A program made the translations under genes and the position numbers. A stretch of 64,000 bases of DNA, taken from positions 1,348,823-1,412,822 of the forward strand of contig NZ_KN196470.1 of assembly GCF_000761445.1 (NCBI RefSeq), in the 5' to 3' direction. The DNA is from Oleiagrimonas soli. Lineage in GTDB: Bacteria; Pseudomonadota; Gammaproteobacteria; Xanthomonadales; Rhodanobacteraceae. Each line of letters begins with the position of its first letter. Within the stretch, counting starts at the first letter, position 1. Shown one piece after another: positions 1 through 13,752 of the stretch. The notes beneath the pieces were generated by a model, which was given only the letters and a program-made list of their open reading frames with translations, was not told where the DNA came from and ran no database searches.

Positions 1-2168
<2,168 letters not shown>

Positions 2169-2296
2169 GCGACGTTCCGGAAAGGTGATGTGGGTGAAAG
2201 CCGACACCGGAGATGCGGCCGAACCGTTACTATATCAATGCGAAGTCGTCGCAAAGCCTGCGACGGCACCATGGCATCCACCCAAGGAGAGACCGC

Positions 2297-2818
2297 ATGA
2301 AAGCCTTTACCGCGTCCGGCATGGCCGCCGCTCTGATCTTTTCCCTCGCGACCGCCGGCGTGGCCCAGGCGCAGCCCAAGCAGGCGACGCCCGCGCAGGT
2401 GCGCCAGCTGCTCGAAGTCACCGGCAGCGGCAAGATGATGCACGGCATGATGGAGCAGATGAACAGCCGCATGTCGGGCTTCATGCAGCAGGCGCTGCCG
2501 TGCGTGCCGGCCAGCTACTGGAACGATTTCGCCGGCCAGAAGGCCGAGCAGGACTTGATCGACAAGCTGGTGCCGATCTACCAGAAGCACTTCACCGAGA
2601 GCGACATGGCCGGGCTGCTGAAGTTCTACCGCACTCCGCTGGGCCAGAAGGTGATCCACGAGATGCCCGAGACCATGCGCGAGTCGATGCAGATCGGCCA
2701 GTCCTGGGGCAAGACCCGCATGCAGGAGATGGTCGCCAAGCTGAAGAAGGACGGCACCATCACCGCCGACGGCAAGTGTCCGGCGACCAAGTCGGACGCC
2801 CAGTCCGGCGGCAAGTAA
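2297..2818 (+). CDS. Secreted DUF2059 family protein
   Basis: A 173-residue protein of unknown function. The ATG at 2297 is preceded by an AGGAGA ribosome site, and the first ~27 residues form a clear signal peptide ending VAQAQA-like, so it is probably periplasmic. The mature part is helical and Met-rich (GKMMHGMMEQMN) and carries the DUF2059-type core, residues ~100-150, with the FYRTPLGQK segment typical of that family. It is a single-gene unit between divergent uvrA and the rplU operon; a GC-rich hairpin (2826-2853) follows the stop. Family assignment is from motif memory; no biochemical role is known to me. Confidence 0.8.
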   Translation: MKAFTASGMAAALIFSLATAGVAQAQPKQATPAQVRQLLEVTGSGKMMHGMMEQMNSRMSGFMQQALPCVPASYWNDFAGQKAEQDLIDKLVPIYQKHFTESDMAGLLKFYRTPLGQKVIHEMPETMRESMQIGQSWGKTRMQEMVAKLKKDGTITADGKCPATKSDAQSGGK

Positions 2819-2875
2819 CGCCTTCGCCCGCCTGCCGCCGCGGCAGGCGGGCGACATTCCACGCGAATCAGGGGC

Positions 2876-2905
2876 TTGCGTCGGCAAGCCCCTCGCCGCT
2901 AAAAT
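2876..2905 (+). promoter_or_regulatory. Probable sigma70 promoter of rplU-rpmA
   Basis: A TTGCGT -35 (2876-2881) and TAAAAT -10 (2900-2905) are separated by 18 bp and lie about 90 bp upstream of the rplU start. The same TTGCGT -35 recurs in front of tRNA-Thr. Predicted from sequence only. Confidence 0.5.
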
Positions 2906-2992
2906 CGCGGGTTCGCGCAAGACGCGAATCACCGAACGGGGCCGCAACGGTTCGCGAGACCCCGGAATAAGAACTACAGAAGGATCACCATC

Positions 2993-3313
2993 ATGTACGC
3001 AGTCATCAAGACCGGCGGCAAGCAGTACCGCGTGATGCAGGGCGAATACCTGCGCGTGGAGAAGCTCGAAGCCGAAGTGGACAGCACCATCGAATTCGAC
3101 CAGGTCCTGCTGGTCGGCGAAGGCGAGAACGTGACGGTCGGCGCGCCGATCATCGAGGGCGCCACGGTCAGCGCGAAGATTCTTTCGCACGGCCGCGGCA
3201 AGAAGGTCCGCATCGTCAAGTTCCGCCGCCGCAAGCACCACAAGAAGCAGCAGGGCCACCGTCAGCATTACACCGAAATCGAGATCACCGGCATCGCCGG
3301 CGGCTCGAAGTAA
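2993..3313 (+). CDS. rplU: 50S ribosomal protein L21
   Basis: A 106-residue large-subunit protein that contacts 23S rRNA. It starts [14 protein letters not shown], the invariant L21 N-terminus, and carries the basic [13 protein letters not shown] segment (residues ~79-92) that binds RNA. The length matches the family. It is the first gene of the conserved rplU-rpmA pair, with a 15-nt gap to rpmA that contains a strong AGAGGAG ribosome site. ObgE, a ribosome-associated GTPase, follows after a terminator. Confidence 0.99.
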   Translation: MYAVIKTGGKQYRVMQGEYLRVEKLEAEVDSTIEFDQVLLVGEGENVTVGAPIIEGATVSAKILSHGRGKKVRIVKFRRRKHHKKQQGHRQHYTEIEITGIAGGSK

Positions 3314-3328
3314 GAGGAGTCAGACACC

Positions 3329-3586
3329 ATGGCACATAAAAAGGGCGTAGGTTCCAGCCGCAACGGCCGCGACTCCAACCCGAAATACCTGGGCGTGAAG
3401 ATCTACGGCGGTCAGGCGGTCGAGGCCGGCAACATCATCGTGCGTCAGCGCGGCACCAAGTTCCACGCCGGCACCGGCGTCGGTCTGGGGCGCGATCACA
3501 CGCTGTTCGCGCTGGTCGACGGCACCGTCGAGTTCAAGACCCGCGGCGACAAGAACCGCAAGTTCGTGAGCGTCGTCCAGGCCTGA
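3329..3586 (+). CDS. rpmA: 50S ribosomal protein L27
   Basis: An 85-residue ribosomal protein whose N-terminal tail reaches the peptidyl-transferase centre. It begins [17 protein letters not shown], the standard gammaproteobacterial form; no N-terminal cleavage extension of the Firmicutes type is present. The G-rich core ([25 protein letters not shown]) is intact. It follows rplU by 15 nt in one operon and is closed by a GC hairpin with a T tract. Confidence 0.99.
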   Translation: MAHKKGVGSSRNGRDSNPKYLGVKIYGGQAVEAGNIIVRQRGTKFHAGTGVGLGRDHTLFALVDGTVEFKTRGDKNRKFVSVVQA

Positions 3587-4948
<1,362 letters not shown>

Positions 4949-4997
4949 GTCCTGCGCTGCCGGGTCTCCGCGTGTTCGCGTGCCTGCGCCGGACCAC

Positions 4998-5024
4998 AAA
5001 AAAGCCGGCTCGCGCCGGCTTTTT
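4998..5024. terminator. Bidirectional terminator between obgE and rpsT
   Basis: AAAAAGCCGGC / GCCGGCTTTTT inverted repeat with a TCGC loop (4998-5009 and 5014-5024). It has a T run on both strands and lies between convergent obgE (+) and rpsT (-). Confidence 0.9.
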
Positions 5025-5046
5025 CGCTTGCACGCTCGAGGCTGGA

Positions 5047-5310
5047 TCAGCCCAGGGCGTGAATCTTCGCGTTCAGGCGGCTCTTGTGGCGAGCGGCCTT
5101 GTTCTTGTGGATCAGACCACGCGAGGCGTAGCGATCCAGCAGCGGCGCGGCGTTCTGGAACGCTTCCGTCGCAGCGGCCTTGTCGTTGGCTTCGATCGCC
5201 TTGACGACCTTCTTCAGGGCAGTGCGCATCATGGAGCGCGCGCTGACGTTGCGCATACGCGACTGCTCGGACTGGCGCGCGCGCTTCTTTGCGGACTTGA
5301 TGTTGGCCAA
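5047..5310 (-). CDS. rpsT: 30S ribosomal protein S20
   Basis: An 87-residue, strongly basic, helical small-subunit protein. It begins [16 protein letters not shown], the S20 signature, and ends in a basic [18 protein letters not shown] tail; the length is normal. It is monocistronic, transcribed towards obgE and divergent from murJ. In E. coli S20 represses its own translation; whether that holds here cannot be read from the sequence. Confidence 0.99.
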   Translation of the reverse strand: MANIKSAKKRARQSEQSRMRNVSARSMMRTALKKVVKAIEANDKAAATEAFQNAAPLLDRYASRGLIHKNKAARHKSRLNAKIHALG

Positions 5311-5349
5311 GGGATGACTCCGAATCTGTTGGCGTGGAAAAAGACGCTA

Positions 5350-5378
5350 ATTATGGGGCGAGATAATAATGCAGTCAA
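5350..5378 (-). promoter_or_regulatory. Probable sigma70 promoter of rpsT
   Basis: On the minus strand a TTGACT -35 (5378-5373) and CATAAT -10 (5355-5350) are spaced by exactly 17 bp, about 40 nt upstream of the rpsT ATG. This is one of the closest consensus matches in the window. Confidence 0.7.
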
Positions 5379-5423
5379 TGGTTTGGTGGCTACTCCCTTG
5401 ATGGGGCAGGGAGAACTGAGGGC

Positions 5424-7031
5424 ATGAAAAAGTCCAGTCTCCTGCGCGGGGTGCTGTCGTTCAGCAGCGTGACCATGCTTTCGCGCGTGTTCGGCCTGGT
5501 GCGCGACATCGCCATCAACGCCGCGTTCGGCGCCAATGCAGCCACCGATGCGTTCTGGGTGGCGTTCCGCATTCCCAATTTCATGCGTCGCCTGTTCGCC
5601 GAAGGCTCGTTTTCGACCGCTTTCGTGCCGGTGTTCACCGAGATCAAGGAAACCCGCAGTCACGAGGACCTGAAGGCGCTGATGGGGCGCGTCTCCGGCA
5701 CGCTGGGCGGCGTGCTGCTGGTGGTCACGGCGCTGGGCATCTTCTTCGCGCCGCAGGTGGCCTCGCTGTTCGCGCCGGGTTCGCTGGATCAGCCGCATAA
5801 GCTGGATCTGACCATCGATCTGCTGAGGCTGACGTTCCCGTTCCTGTGGTTCGTGTCGTTGACGGCGATGGTCGGCGGCGCGCTGAACAGTTTCGACCGC
5901 TTCGCCATGCCGGCCTTCGCGCCGGTGCTGCTGAACCTGTGCATGATCGCCGGCGCCGTGTGGCTGGCACCGCGTCTGCAGGTGCCGATCATGGCGATGG
6001 GCTGGGCGGTGCTGGCCGGCGGCGTGGTGCAATTGATCTTCCTGGTGCCCTCGCTGCGCCGCATCGGATTGCTGACGCGGCCGCGCTGGGGCTGGCGTCA
6101 TCCGGACGTGCGCCGGATCATGCGGCTGATGCTGCCGACCCTGTTCAGCTCCTCGATCTATCAGGTCAACCTGCTGCTGGACACGGTGATCGCCTCGTTC
6201 CTGCTGACCGGCTCGCAGAGCTGGCTGTCGCTGTCCACGCGTTTTCTGGAACTGCCGCTGGGCGTGTTCGGCGTGGCGCTGGGCACGGTGATCCTGCCGG
6301 CGCTGTCGCGCCATTTCGTCGACAAGAACGGCGACGGTTATTCGCGTTCGCTGGACTGGGGCTTGCGCATCGCGCTGCTGATCGCCTTGCCGGCTATGGT
6401 GGCGCTGCTGATGCTGTCCACGCCGCTGATCGCCACGCTGTTCCAGCACGGCAAGTTCAATGCCTTCGACACGCACATGGCGACGCTGTCGATCATGGCA
6501 TTCGTGTCCGGTCTGCCCGCGTTCGCGCTGGTCAAGGTGCTGCTGCCGGCGTTCTATTCGCGCCAGGACACGCGCACGCCGATGCGGATCAGCGTGGCGG
6601 TGCTGATCGCGAACATGGCGCTGGCGCTGAGCTTCATCGCGCTGCTGTTCGTGTGGTGGGCGCCCGCCGCAGCGCGGCAGGTCGGCTGGCTGGACGGCAT
6701 CGCCCAGGTGCCGGGCCTGCACATGGCGCTCGGCATCGCCAGCGCTCTGTCCAGCTACCTGCAGTTGGCGCTGTTGTGGCACGGCCTGCGGCGCGCCGGC
6801 GTGTTCCAGCGTCAGCCGGGCTGGCTGCGGCATCTGCTGCGGGTGACGCTGGCCTGCGCGGTGATGGCGGCGGTGCTGTGGCTGGGACGCGAGCACTGGG
6901 GCGGCTGGACGACCGAGCCGACCTGGACGCGCATCTGGCGGCTGGCCGCGATGGTGGCGGCCGGCGCGACGGCCTACGCGGGCGCGTTGTTTGCCGGCGG
7001 TTTCCGCTTGCGCGACCTGCGCGGCGCATGA
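5424..7031 (+). CDS. murJ: MurJ, lipid II flippase
   Basis: A 535-residue MOP-superfamily integral membrane protein that flips lipid II across the inner membrane for peptidoglycan synthesis. It begins MKKSSLLRGVLSFSSVTMLSR and has the family-typical VRDIAINAAFGANAATDAFWVAFRIPNFMRRLFAEG region (residues ~28-65), then ~14 hydrophobic segments. The conserved arginines of the central cavity lie in that N-terminal block. It is followed by ribF after 71 nt, the usual murJ-ribF-ileS-lspA-ispH order of many gammaproteobacteria. The gene is divergent from rpsT, with 113 bp between starts. Confidence 0.97.
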   Translation: MKKSSLLRGVLSFSSVTMLSRVFGLVRDIAINAAFGANAATDAFWVAFRIPNFMRRLFAEGSFSTAFVPVFTEIKETRSHEDLKALMGRVSGTLGGVLLVVTALGIFFAPQVASLFAPGSLDQPHKLDLTIDLLRLTFPFLWFVSLTAMVGGALNSFDRFAMPAFAPVLLNLCMIAGAVWLAPRLQVPIMAMGWAVLAGGVVQLIFLVPSLRRIGLLTRPRWGWRHPDVRRIMRLMLPTLFSSSIYQVNLLLDTVIASFLLTGSQSWLSLSTRFLELPLGVFGVALGTVILPALSRHFVDKNGDGYSRSLDWGLRIALLIALPAMVALLMLSTPLIATLFQHGKFNAFDTHMATLSIMAFVSGLPAFALVKVLLPAFYSRQDTRTPMRISVAVLIANMALALSFIALLFVWWAPAAARQVGWLDGIAQVPGLHMALGIASALSSYLQLALLWHGLRRAGVFQRQPGWLRHLLRVTLACAVMAAVLWLGREHWGGWTTEPTWTRIWRLAAMVAAGATAYAGALFAGGFRLRDLRGA

Positions 7032-7102
7032 GAGGGCGCGGCGACGGCGACGCATTCGCGTCGGCCGTGGGATGCGCTGGACAGGACCGCTATACTGGCG
7101 CG

Positions 7103-8053
7103 ATGACTGAGGTTTACCGGGACGTCGCCGGGCCGTGCGTGGCCCCGGGCGGCAGCGTCGTCACCGTGGGCGCGTTCGACGGGCTGCATCGCGGCCATCG
7201 CGCGCTGCTGGCGCGCGTGCGCGAGCGCGCCGACGCGCTTGGCGTGGCGGCGACGGCGATCAGCTTCGAGCCGCTGCCACGCGCCTTTTTCTCGCCCGTG
7301 CCGGTGCCGCGTCTGGCGTCCGTGCGCGAGAAACTGGTCGGGTTGCGCGAGGCCGGCATGGATCGCGTCCTGCTGCTGCGCTTCAATGCCGCGCTGACGG
7401 CGATGACGGCCGAGGATTTCGTGCGCACGGTGCTGGTGCAGCGCGTGGCGGCGCGCGAGGTGTGGGTGGGCGGCGATTTCCGCTTCGGTCACAAGCGCGC
7501 CGGCGACTTCGCGCTGCTCGAACGCATGGGCGCGGCGCTGGGGTTCACGGCGAATGCGATGCCCGCGCAGCAGATCGACGGCGAACAGGTGTCCTCCAGC
7601 GCCATCCGCAAGGCCCTGGCCGACGGCCAGTTCGCCCATGCCGCGCGGCTGCTGGGCCGTCCCTTCGCGATCAGCGGTCACGTGGTCGAAGGCGAGAAGC
7701 TGGGGCGCACGCTGGGCTATCCCACGGCCAACGTGCCACTGGGTCCGCGCGTGACGCCGCTGCAGGGCATCTTCGCGGTGCGCGTCGATCTGGACGACGG
7801 CCGGCTGGGGCTGCCCGGCGTGGCCAGCCTTGGCGTGCGCCCGACCGTGAACCATCTGGCGCAACCATTACTGGAAGCGCATCTGTTCGATTTCGACGAA
7901 GATCTCTACGGTCGCCGCATCCGCGTCGAATTCGTCGAGCATCTGCGCGACGAGGCCAAGTTCGACGACCTCGACGCGCTGGTCGCGCAGATGGACCGCG
8001 ACGCTGCGGCCGCGCGCGCCGTGCTGGGCATCGCGCCGGCCGAGGGAGCCTGA
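7103..8053 (+). CDS. ribF: Bifunctional riboflavin kinase / FAD synthetase
   Basis: A 316-residue enzyme converting riboflavin to FMN and FMN to FAD. The N-terminal nucleotidyltransferase has VGAFDGLHRGHRALL (residues ~17-31), and the C-terminal riboflavin-kinase domain starts near residue 185 (AISGHVVEGEKLGRTLGYPTAN). The ATG at 7103 is only 7 nt after a TATACT -10-like box (7091-7096), so a very short leader is possible; an upstream promoter from murJ is equally plausible. Length and domain order are normal. Confidence 0.97.
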   Translation: MTEVYRDVAGPCVAPGGSVVTVGAFDGLHRGHRALLARVRERADALGVAATAISFEPLPRAFFSPVPVPRLASVREKLVGLREAGMDRVLLLRFNAALTAMTAEDFVRTVLVQRVAAREVWVGGDFRFGHKRAGDFALLERMGAALGFTANAMPAQQIDGEQVSSSAIRKALADGQFAHAARLLGRPFAISGHVVEGEKLGRTLGYPTANVPLGPRVTPLQGIFAVRVDLDDGRLGLPGVASLGVRPTVNHLAQPLLEAHLFDFDEDLYGRRIRVEFVEHLRDEAKFDDLDALVAQMDRDAAAARAVLGIAPAEGA

Positions 8054-8188
8054 AACACCCGGCGGGCTTGCCTTGCGCAGGCGCGTCGTCAAAGATGCCG
8101 TTTCGTTTATTCCATATTGTCCATTGTTGACGATGTGGGAATCTGCCCTGATGGGGCAAAACCACACCGACCCGGATTCGAGTTGTCG

Positions 8189-11053
8189 ATGAGCAAGGAC
8201 TACAAGAGCACCATCCATCTGCCGCAGACGGAATTTCCGATGCGCGGCAACCTGCCGCAACGCGAGCCGTCGTGGCTCGAGGCATGGGCGCAGGCCGACC
8301 GCTATGCGCAGATCCAGCAGCGCACCGCCGAGCGCAAGCGCGTGTTCGTGCTGCACGACGGCCCGCCGTACGCCAACGGCGCGATCCATATCGGTCACGC
8401 GGTCAACAAGGTGCTCAAGGACATCGTGGTCAAGTCGCATTTGCTGGCGGGTTATCGCGCGCCGTACGTGCCCGGCTGGGACTGCCACGGCCTGCCCATC
8501 GAGATCGCGGTGGAGAAGAAGCACGGCAAGCCGGGCGACAAGCTCGACGCCGCCGCCTTCCGCCAGAAATGCCGCGAGTACGCCGCCGAGCAGGTCGATC
8601 AGCAGCGCGAGGGCTTCAAGCGCCTGGGCGTGCTGGGCGATTGGGACACGCCGTACCGCACGATGGACTTCCGTTTCGAGGCGGACATGCTGCGCGCGCT
8701 GGCGCGCATTGTCGGCAATGACCACGTGATCCGCGGCTTCAAGCCGGTGCACTGGTGCTTCGACTGCGGTTCGGCGCTGGCCGAGGCCGAAATCGAGTAC
8801 GCCGACAAGCGCTCGCCGGCCATCGACGTGGCCTACGACGCGCTCGATCCGCAGGGCTTCGCCGCGCTGTTCGGCGCCGAGGCGGGCGACGCCGTCGTCG
8901 CCATGCCGATCTGGACCACCACGCCGTGGACGCTGCCGGCCAGCCTCGCGGTCAGCGTCGGTTCCGATCTGGAGTACGTGCTGATCGAAGGCCCGGCGCG
9001 CGACGGTCGTCGCGTGCTGCTGGCCGTGGCCGAGGCGCTGGCCGAATCGGTCGCGGCCCGCTACGGCGTCGAGAACGTCACGGTCCTCGGTCGAGCGAGC
9101 GGCGCCCGGCTGGAAAACCAGCTGCTGGCGCATCCGTTCTACGAGCGCGAGATTCCCGTCATCCTCGGCGACCACGTGTCGGCCGAGGACGGCACCGGCG
9201 CGGTGCATACCGCCGCCGGTCACGGTGCCGACGACTTCATCGTCTCGCGCCGCTACGGGCTGGTCGACAAGTATCCGGCCAACGTGCTGAATCCGGTGGA
9301 CGCGCGCGGCGTGTACCTGCCGGGCACGCCGCTGTTCGAGGGCCAGCACATCTGGAAGGCCAACGCGGCCATCGTCGAGCTGCTGCGTGAGCGCCACAAG
9401 TTGCTCGCCTTCGTCGAGATCGAGCACAGCTACCCGCACTGCTGGCGGCACAAGACGCCGGTGGCGTTCCGCGCCACGCCGCAGTGGTTCATCAGCATGG
9501 AGAAGGAAGGGCTGCGCGACACCGCGCTGACCGCCATCAAGAGCGTGCGCTGGGTACCGAGCTGGGGCCAGGAGCGCATCGCCGGCATGGTCGAGGGCCG
9601 TCCCGACTGGTGCATCTCGCGTCAGCGCACCTGGGGCGTGCCGATCGCGCTGTTCGTGCACAAGCAGACCCAGGAACCGCACCCGGACAGCATCGAGCTG
9701 CTGGAGCAGGTCGCGCAGCGCGTGGAGAAGCACGGCATCGACGTGTGGGACACGCTCGATCCGGCCGAACTGCTGGGCGACGAGGCGGCCGATTACGAGA
9801 AGGTCACCGACGTGCTCGACGTGTGGTTCGACTCCGGCGTCACCCACGCCTGCGTCATCGACCAGCGTCCTGAATTGCAGGCCGGCGACGCCGAGGAATA
9901 CCGCGTGATGTACCTGGAAGGCTCGGACCAGCATCGCGGCTGGTTCCAGTCCTCGCTGCTGACCTCGGCGGCCATGCACGGTCGCGCGCCGTACGACGCG
10001 GTGCTGACGCATGGCTTCACGGTCGACCAGAACGGCCGCAAGATGTCCAAGTCGCTGGGCAACGTGGTCGCGCCGCAGAAGGTGTTCGACACGCTCGGCG
10101 CCGACATTCTGCGTCTGTGGGTGGCCGCGGCCGACTACCGCAACGAGATGGCCGTCTCCGACGAAATCCTCAAGCGCGTCGCCGACAGTTACCGCCGCAT
10201 CCGCAACACCTGCCGCTTCCTGCTCGGCAATCTGGCGGGCTTCGATCCGACGACCGATCTGTTGCCGGTCGAACAATGTCTGCCGCTGGACCAGTGGGCG
10301 ATGCAGGTGGCGCATGACGTGCAGCAGGCCGTCACCGGCGCCTACGAGCGCTGTGACTTCCCCGAGATCGTGCAGCGCGTGCAGAATTTCTGCACCAACG
10401 AGATGGGCGCGCTGTACCTGGACATGACCAAGGACCGCCTGTACACGATGCAGGCCGACAGCCTGGGCCGCCGTTCGGCACAGAGCGCGATGTTCCGCAT
10501 CCTCGAAGCGCTGGTGCGCTGGCTGGCGCCGGTGCTGAGCTTCACCGCCGAGGAAGTGTGGCAGCACATGCCGGGCGAGCGCGGCGAAAGCGTGCTGTTC
10601 GAGACCTGGTACGACGGTCTGGCGGCGCAGCAGGACAGCGCCGAACAGCGCCGCTACTGGGCCGATCTGCTTGCCATCCGCGAGACCGCTTCGCGCGTGC
10701 TGGAAGGCATGCGCAAGGCCGGCGACATCGGCGCGTCGCTGCAGGCCGAGGTCACGCTGTATCTCGACAAGGATCTGCTGGATCGCTACGCCGACATGGC
10801 CGCGGAGCTGCGCTTTTTCTTCATCACGTCCGACGTGAAGCTGGCGGCCCTGGATGCCCGTGGCGACGGCGCCGAGCGCGTCGAGCTGGACGAGGGCGAG
10901 GCCTGGGTTTCCGCAACGCCGAGCAGCGCCCTCAAGTGCGTGCGCTGCTGGCATCACCGTCCGGACGTGGGCAGCCATCCCGAGCACCCCGAGCTGTGCG
11001 GGCGCTGCGTGCAGAACGTCGACGCCGGCGGCGAGGAGCGTCGCTGGTTCTGA
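8189..11053 (+). CDS. ileS: Isoleucyl-tRNA synthetase
   Basis: A 954-residue class I synthetase. The HIGH motif is HIGH in [12 protein letters not shown] (about residues 58-69) and KMSKS is intact in [10 protein letters not shown] (~residue 615). The C-terminal zinc finger has CVRCWHH and CGRC (about residues 912-937), identifying the eubacterial (mupirocin-sensitive type) form. An open frame exists back to 8117, but the family starts [22 protein letters not shown], so 8189 is used. lspA follows after a 133-bp gap, within the conserved murJ-ispH run. Confidence 0.98.
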   Translation: MSKDYKSTIHLPQTEFPMRGNLPQREPSWLEAWAQADRYAQIQQRTAERKRVFVLHDGPPYANGAIHIGHAVNKVLKDIVVKSHLLAGYRAPYVPGWDCHGLPIEIAVEKKHGKPGDKLDAAAFRQKCREYAAEQVDQQREGFKRLGVLGDWDTPYRTMDFRFEADMLRALARIVGNDHVIRGFKPVHWCFDCGSALAEAEIEYADKRSPAIDVAYDALDPQGFAALFGAEAGDAVVAMPIWTTTPWTLPASLAVSVGSDLEYVLIEGPARDGRRVLLAVAEALAESVAARYGVENVTVLGRASGARLENQLLAHPFYEREIPVILGDHVSAEDGTGAVHTAAGHGADDFIVSRRYGLVDKYPANVLNPVDARGVYLPGTPLFEGQHIWKANAAIVELLRERHKLLAFVEIEHSYPHCWRHKTPVAFRATPQWFISMEKEGLRDTALTAIKSVRWVPSWGQERIAGMVEGRPDWCISRQRTWGVPIALFVHKQTQEPHPDSIELLEQVAQRVEKHGIDVWDTLDPAELLGDEAADYEKVTDVLDVWFDSGVTHACVIDQRPELQAGDAEEYRVMYLEGSDQHRGWFQSSLLTSAAMHGRAPYDAVLTHGFTVDQNGRKMSKSLGNVVAPQKVFDTLGADILRLWVAAADYRNEMAVSDEILKRVADSYRRIRNTCRFLLGNLAGFDPTTDLLPVEQCLPLDQWAMQVAHDVQQAVTGAYERCDFPEIVQRVQNFCTNEMGALYLDMTKDRLYTMQADSLGRRSAQSAMFRILEALVRWLAPVLSFTAEEVWQHMPGERGESVLFETWYDGLAAQQDSAEQRRYWADLLAIRETASRVLEGMRKAGDIGASLQAEVTLYLDKDLLDRYADMAAELRFFFITSDVKLAALDARGDGAERVELDEGEAWVSATPSSALKCVRCWHHRPDVGSHPEHPELCGRCVQNVDAGGEERRWF

Positions 11054-11186
11054 TGCGGCCCACGTCTGTGTCGACGGACGCAGGCCGGTTCCGCTTTCTG
11101 CCGGGTCATGGCTTGCAGCGCATGTGCTGCACCGCGGCCCGGCCGGCACTCTCGGTCGCGATGCCGCCGATCAACCAGGATTTTCG

Positions 11187-11687
11187 ATGAGCAAGCTGCC
11201 CAAACCCAATGCGCTGAGCTGGCTGTGGCTGACCGGCGTGGTCATCGTGCTGGATCAGCTGAGCAAGCTGTGGGTGCGTTCGAGCATCCTTCCCGGCCAG
11301 CAGATTCCGGTCGTTTCCGGGTTCTGGTACTGGACGCTCGCCTTCAACAAGGGCGCCGCTTTCAGCTTTCTGGCCGACGGCAGCGGCTGGCAGCGCTGGT
11401 TCTTCACCGTGCTGGCGCTGGCGATCAGTACCGGTCTCGCGGTCTGGATGGCGCGTACGCCCCGCCGCGACTGGCGTACGGCGCTGCCGCTGGCGCTGAT
11501 CATCGGTGGCGCGCTGGGTAATCTCGTGGATCGGCTGCATGCCGGGCAGGTCACCGACTTCGTGCTGCTGTATTTCGGTCGCTGGGCCTATCCGGCCTTC
11601 AATCTGGCCGATTCGTCGATTTTCGTCGGTGCGGTGCTGTTGATCGGTTTCGGCATGTTCGGCGGCCCTGCGCACCGGTCGAAGTGA
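11187..11687 (+). CDS. lspA: Lipoprotein signal peptidase (SPase II)
   Basis: A 166-residue inner-membrane aspartic protease that cleaves prolipoprotein signal peptides. The four membrane segments and the family blocks are present: VLDQLSKLWV (residues ~23-32), FNKGAAFSFL, GGALGNLVDRLHAGQVTDF with the first catalytic Asp, and FNLADSSI with the second. The ATG at 11187 is preceded by CAGGATTTTCG, a modest ribosome site. It sits between ileS and ispH as in many gammaproteobacteria. Confidence 0.98.
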   Translation: MSKLPKPNALSWLWLTGVVIVLDQLSKLWVRSSILPGQQIPVVSGFWYWTLAFNKGAAFSFLADGSGWQRWFFTVLALAISTGLAVWMARTPRRDWRTALPLALIIGGALGNLVDRLHAGQVTDFVLLYFGRWAYPAFNLADSSIFVGAVLLIGFGMFGGPAHRSK

Positions 11688-11799
11688 ATCGAAGCGGCCG
11701 AACGGCCGCCGCCGGCCGTTGCCTCGGCTGCAGTACACTAAAACGGCCTACCGCGCGCTGTATCCGTCGGCGCGCTCCTCATGATCGTCAGGTTGCTTC

Positions 11800-12744
11800 A
11801 TGGATATTGTTCTCGCCAATCCCCGCGGTTTCTGCGCCGGCGTGGATCGCGCCATCGCCATCGTCGAGCGTGCGCTGGAATCCTACGGCGCGCCGATCTA
11901 CGTGCGTCACGAAGTGGTGCACAACCGCTACGTGGTCGACAACCTCAAGCGCAAGGGCGCGGTGTTCGTCGACGAGCTGCACGAGGTGCCGGACGACGCC
12001 ACCGTCATCTTCAGCGCCCACGGCGTGTCCAAGGCCGTGCGCGAGGAGGCCGATGCGCGCCAGCTGAAGGTGTTCGACGCGACCTGTCCGCTGGTCACCA
12101 AGGTGCACATGGAGGTCGCGCGACTGGGGCGGCAGGGCCGCAGCGTGGTGCTGATCGGCCATGCCGGCCATCCCGAGGTCGAGGGCACGATGGGGCAGTG
12201 GAACCCGGCCAATACGGGCGAGATTCTGCTGGTGGAGTCGGTCGACGACGTGCAGGCGCTGACGCCGGCCACGCCCGACAACCTGGCCTATGTCACCCAG
12301 ACCACGCTGTCGGTCGACGACACCAAGGCCATCATCGCCGCGCTGCGCGAGCGTTTTCCGAGCATCGAGGGGCCGCGCAAGGACGACATCTGCTACGCCA
12401 CGCAGAACCGCCAGGACGCCGTGCGCCGACTGGCCGACGCGGTCGACGTGATGCTGGTGGTGGGTTCGGTCAATAGTTCCAACTCCAACCGTCTGCGCGA
12501 GCTGGCGCAGAAGGAAGGCACGCCGGCGTACCTGATCGACGGCGCCGAGCACATCGATCCGTCCTGGCTGGCCGGCGCTGCGCGGGTGGGTTTGACCGCA
12601 GGCGCCTCGGCGCCGGAGAACCTGGTGCAGGAAGTCATCGCCTGGCTGCGCGCGCACGGCGGCGACAGCGTGCGCGAGCTCGACGGCGAGCCGGAGAGCA
12701 TCACCTTTGCCCTGCCGCGCGAGCTGCGTCAGGCCGAAGGCTGA
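11800..12744 (+). CDS. ispH: 4-hydroxy-3-methylbut-2-enyl diphosphate reductase
   Basis: A 314-residue [4Fe-4S] enzyme that performs the last step of the MEP isoprenoid pathway, giving IPP and DMAPP. It begins [19 protein letters not shown], with the three cluster cysteines in GFCAGV (C12), ATCPLV (~C96) and CYATQNRQ (~C197). The substrate-binding [12 protein letters not shown] block is intact. The length is normal. It is the last gene of the murJ-ribF-ileS-lspA-ispH run; tRNA-Thr follows. Confidence 0.98.
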   Translation: MDIVLANPRGFCAGVDRAIAIVERALESYGAPIYVRHEVVHNRYVVDNLKRKGAVFVDELHEVPDDATVIFSAHGVSKAVREEADARQLKVFDATCPLVTKVHMEVARLGRQGRSVVLIGHAGHPEVEGTMGQWNPANTGEILLVESVDDVQALTPATPDNLAYVTQTTLSVDDTKAIIAALRERFPSIEGPRKDDICYATQNRQDAVRRLADAVDVMLVVGSVNSSNSNRLRELAQKEGTPAYLIDGAEHIDPSWLAGAARVGLTAGASAPENLVQEVIAWLRAHGGDSVRELDGEPESITFALPRELRQAEG

Positions 12745-12774
12745 TCCCGAACAGGCTGTGTCGGCACATCCGGC

Positions 12775-12803
12775 TTGCGTGATCGCGCCCACCCGCCTAG
12801 AAT
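12775..12803 (+). promoter_or_regulatory. Probable sigma70 promoter of tRNA-Thr
   Basis: TTGCGT (12775-12780) and TAGAAT (12798-12803) have a 17-bp spacer and end 17 bp before the mature tRNA 5' end. Confidence 0.65.
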
Positions 12804-12820
12804 CTCGCCTCTTTGCCGCT

Positions 12821-12896
<76 letters not shown>

Positions 12897-12905
12897 GATT
12901 CAAGA

Positions 12906-12943
12906 CAGAACGGGCGTCCCGCGTGGACGCCCGTTCTGTTTTT
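12906..12943 (+). terminator. Rho-independent terminator after tRNA-Thr
   Basis: A perfect 14-bp stem CAGAACGGGCGTCC / GGACGCCCGTTCTG (12906-12919, 12925-12938) with loop CGCGT is followed by TTTTT, 9 nt after the tRNA CCA. Confidence 0.93.
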
Positions 12944-13116
12944 GGGGTGGTGTGCGAATGGCCGTGCGGACAGCATCCGTGTGACGCGCGCCACAGGTTT
13001 GGCCATGCGATGCGCCGCTGGTCGGGCAAAAGCCGCCATTCGTCCGATAGCCGCTGGAAACCCGTGCGCTCCTGTCTATGCTGTATGCGGGGTATACAGA
13101 TCAGGGGTTCGGATCG

Positions 13117-13752
13117 ATGATCCATTTGACTACGCAGCGTCACGCACGTCGCCAAGCCGCGAATACGGCGATCTCAGGCACGTCGCGCACAAGCGCGCGA
13201 TGGTGCGACCGGCGTGTCTCGAACGGCTTCACGCTCGTGGAATTGATGATCACGGTCGCGGTGGCCGCCGTGCTGGTCGCCATCGCCGTGCCCAGCTTCA
13301 GGAACATCACGCTCTCCAATCGCCTGAATGCGGCGGCTTCCGAAATGGTCGACTCGATCAACACCGCGCGCATGGAGGCGATCAAGCGCAACAACTACGC
13401 GCAGTTCTGCAGCAACAACAGCACCGAGAACGGAAGCGACACCCTCGGCGCCCAGTGCACGACGGCCGGTACGGGTGCGGCCGTGTTGTTGCAGGACGCC
13501 ACCAAGAAAACTGTCTTCATCGCGCACGCGCCCGAGATCAAGGTCACCGCGCCGCTGCAGTTCAGCGGCGACCTGAAGGCGGTGCGGTTCAACGGTCAGG
13601 GCATGGGCGTGGAGCCGGACGGCACGGCGTTGGGGTCGAGCGTCGTCGTCGACATCTGCACCGACAAGCTCAGTTCCGACAACCATCGCCAGATTTTCGT
13701 GATCGGCGGCACGATCGTCCAAACCCAGAAAAGCAAGGGGACCTGCCCATGA
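13117..13752 (+). CDS. fimT: FimT/GspH-type minor pseudopilin
   Basis: A 211-residue type IV minor pilin. The prepilin peptidase site is in the NGFTLVELMITVAVAAVLVAIAVP stretch, residues ~36-60, with a basic leader of ~37 residues; cleavage is expected after Gly before FTLVE. The rest is a GspH/FimT beta domain with Cys pairs. The frame is open to an ATG at 13078, but the ATG at 13117 has an AGGGG ribosome site and is chosen. It heads a six-gene operon that overlaps pilV by 4 nt (ATGA). Products probably form the pilus-tip priming complex with PilY1. GC content is noticeably lower than in the flanking housekeeping genes. Confidence 0.9.
   Translation: MIHLTTQRHARRQAANTAISGTSRTSARWCDRRVSNGFTLVELMITVAVAAVLVAIAVPSFRNITLSNRLNAAASEMVDSINTARMEAIKRNNYAQFCSNNSTENGSDTLGAQCTTAGTGAAVLLQDATKKTVFIAHAPEIKVTAPLQFSGDLKAVRFNGQGMGVEPDGTALGSSVVVDICTDKLSSDNHRQIFVIGGTIVQTQKSKGTCP

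Noticed and set aside
5229-7055. A ~608-codon minus-strand frame opposite murJ
   Set aside because: Antisense to the murJ coding region, with Gln/Arg/His-rich composition and no recognisable domain.
7868-11149. A minus-strand open frame of about 1090 codons opposite ileS
   Set aside because: It is antisense to a complete ileS with intact HIGH and KMSKS motifs, has Arg/His-rich low-complexity sequence, and is a typical high-GC shadow frame.
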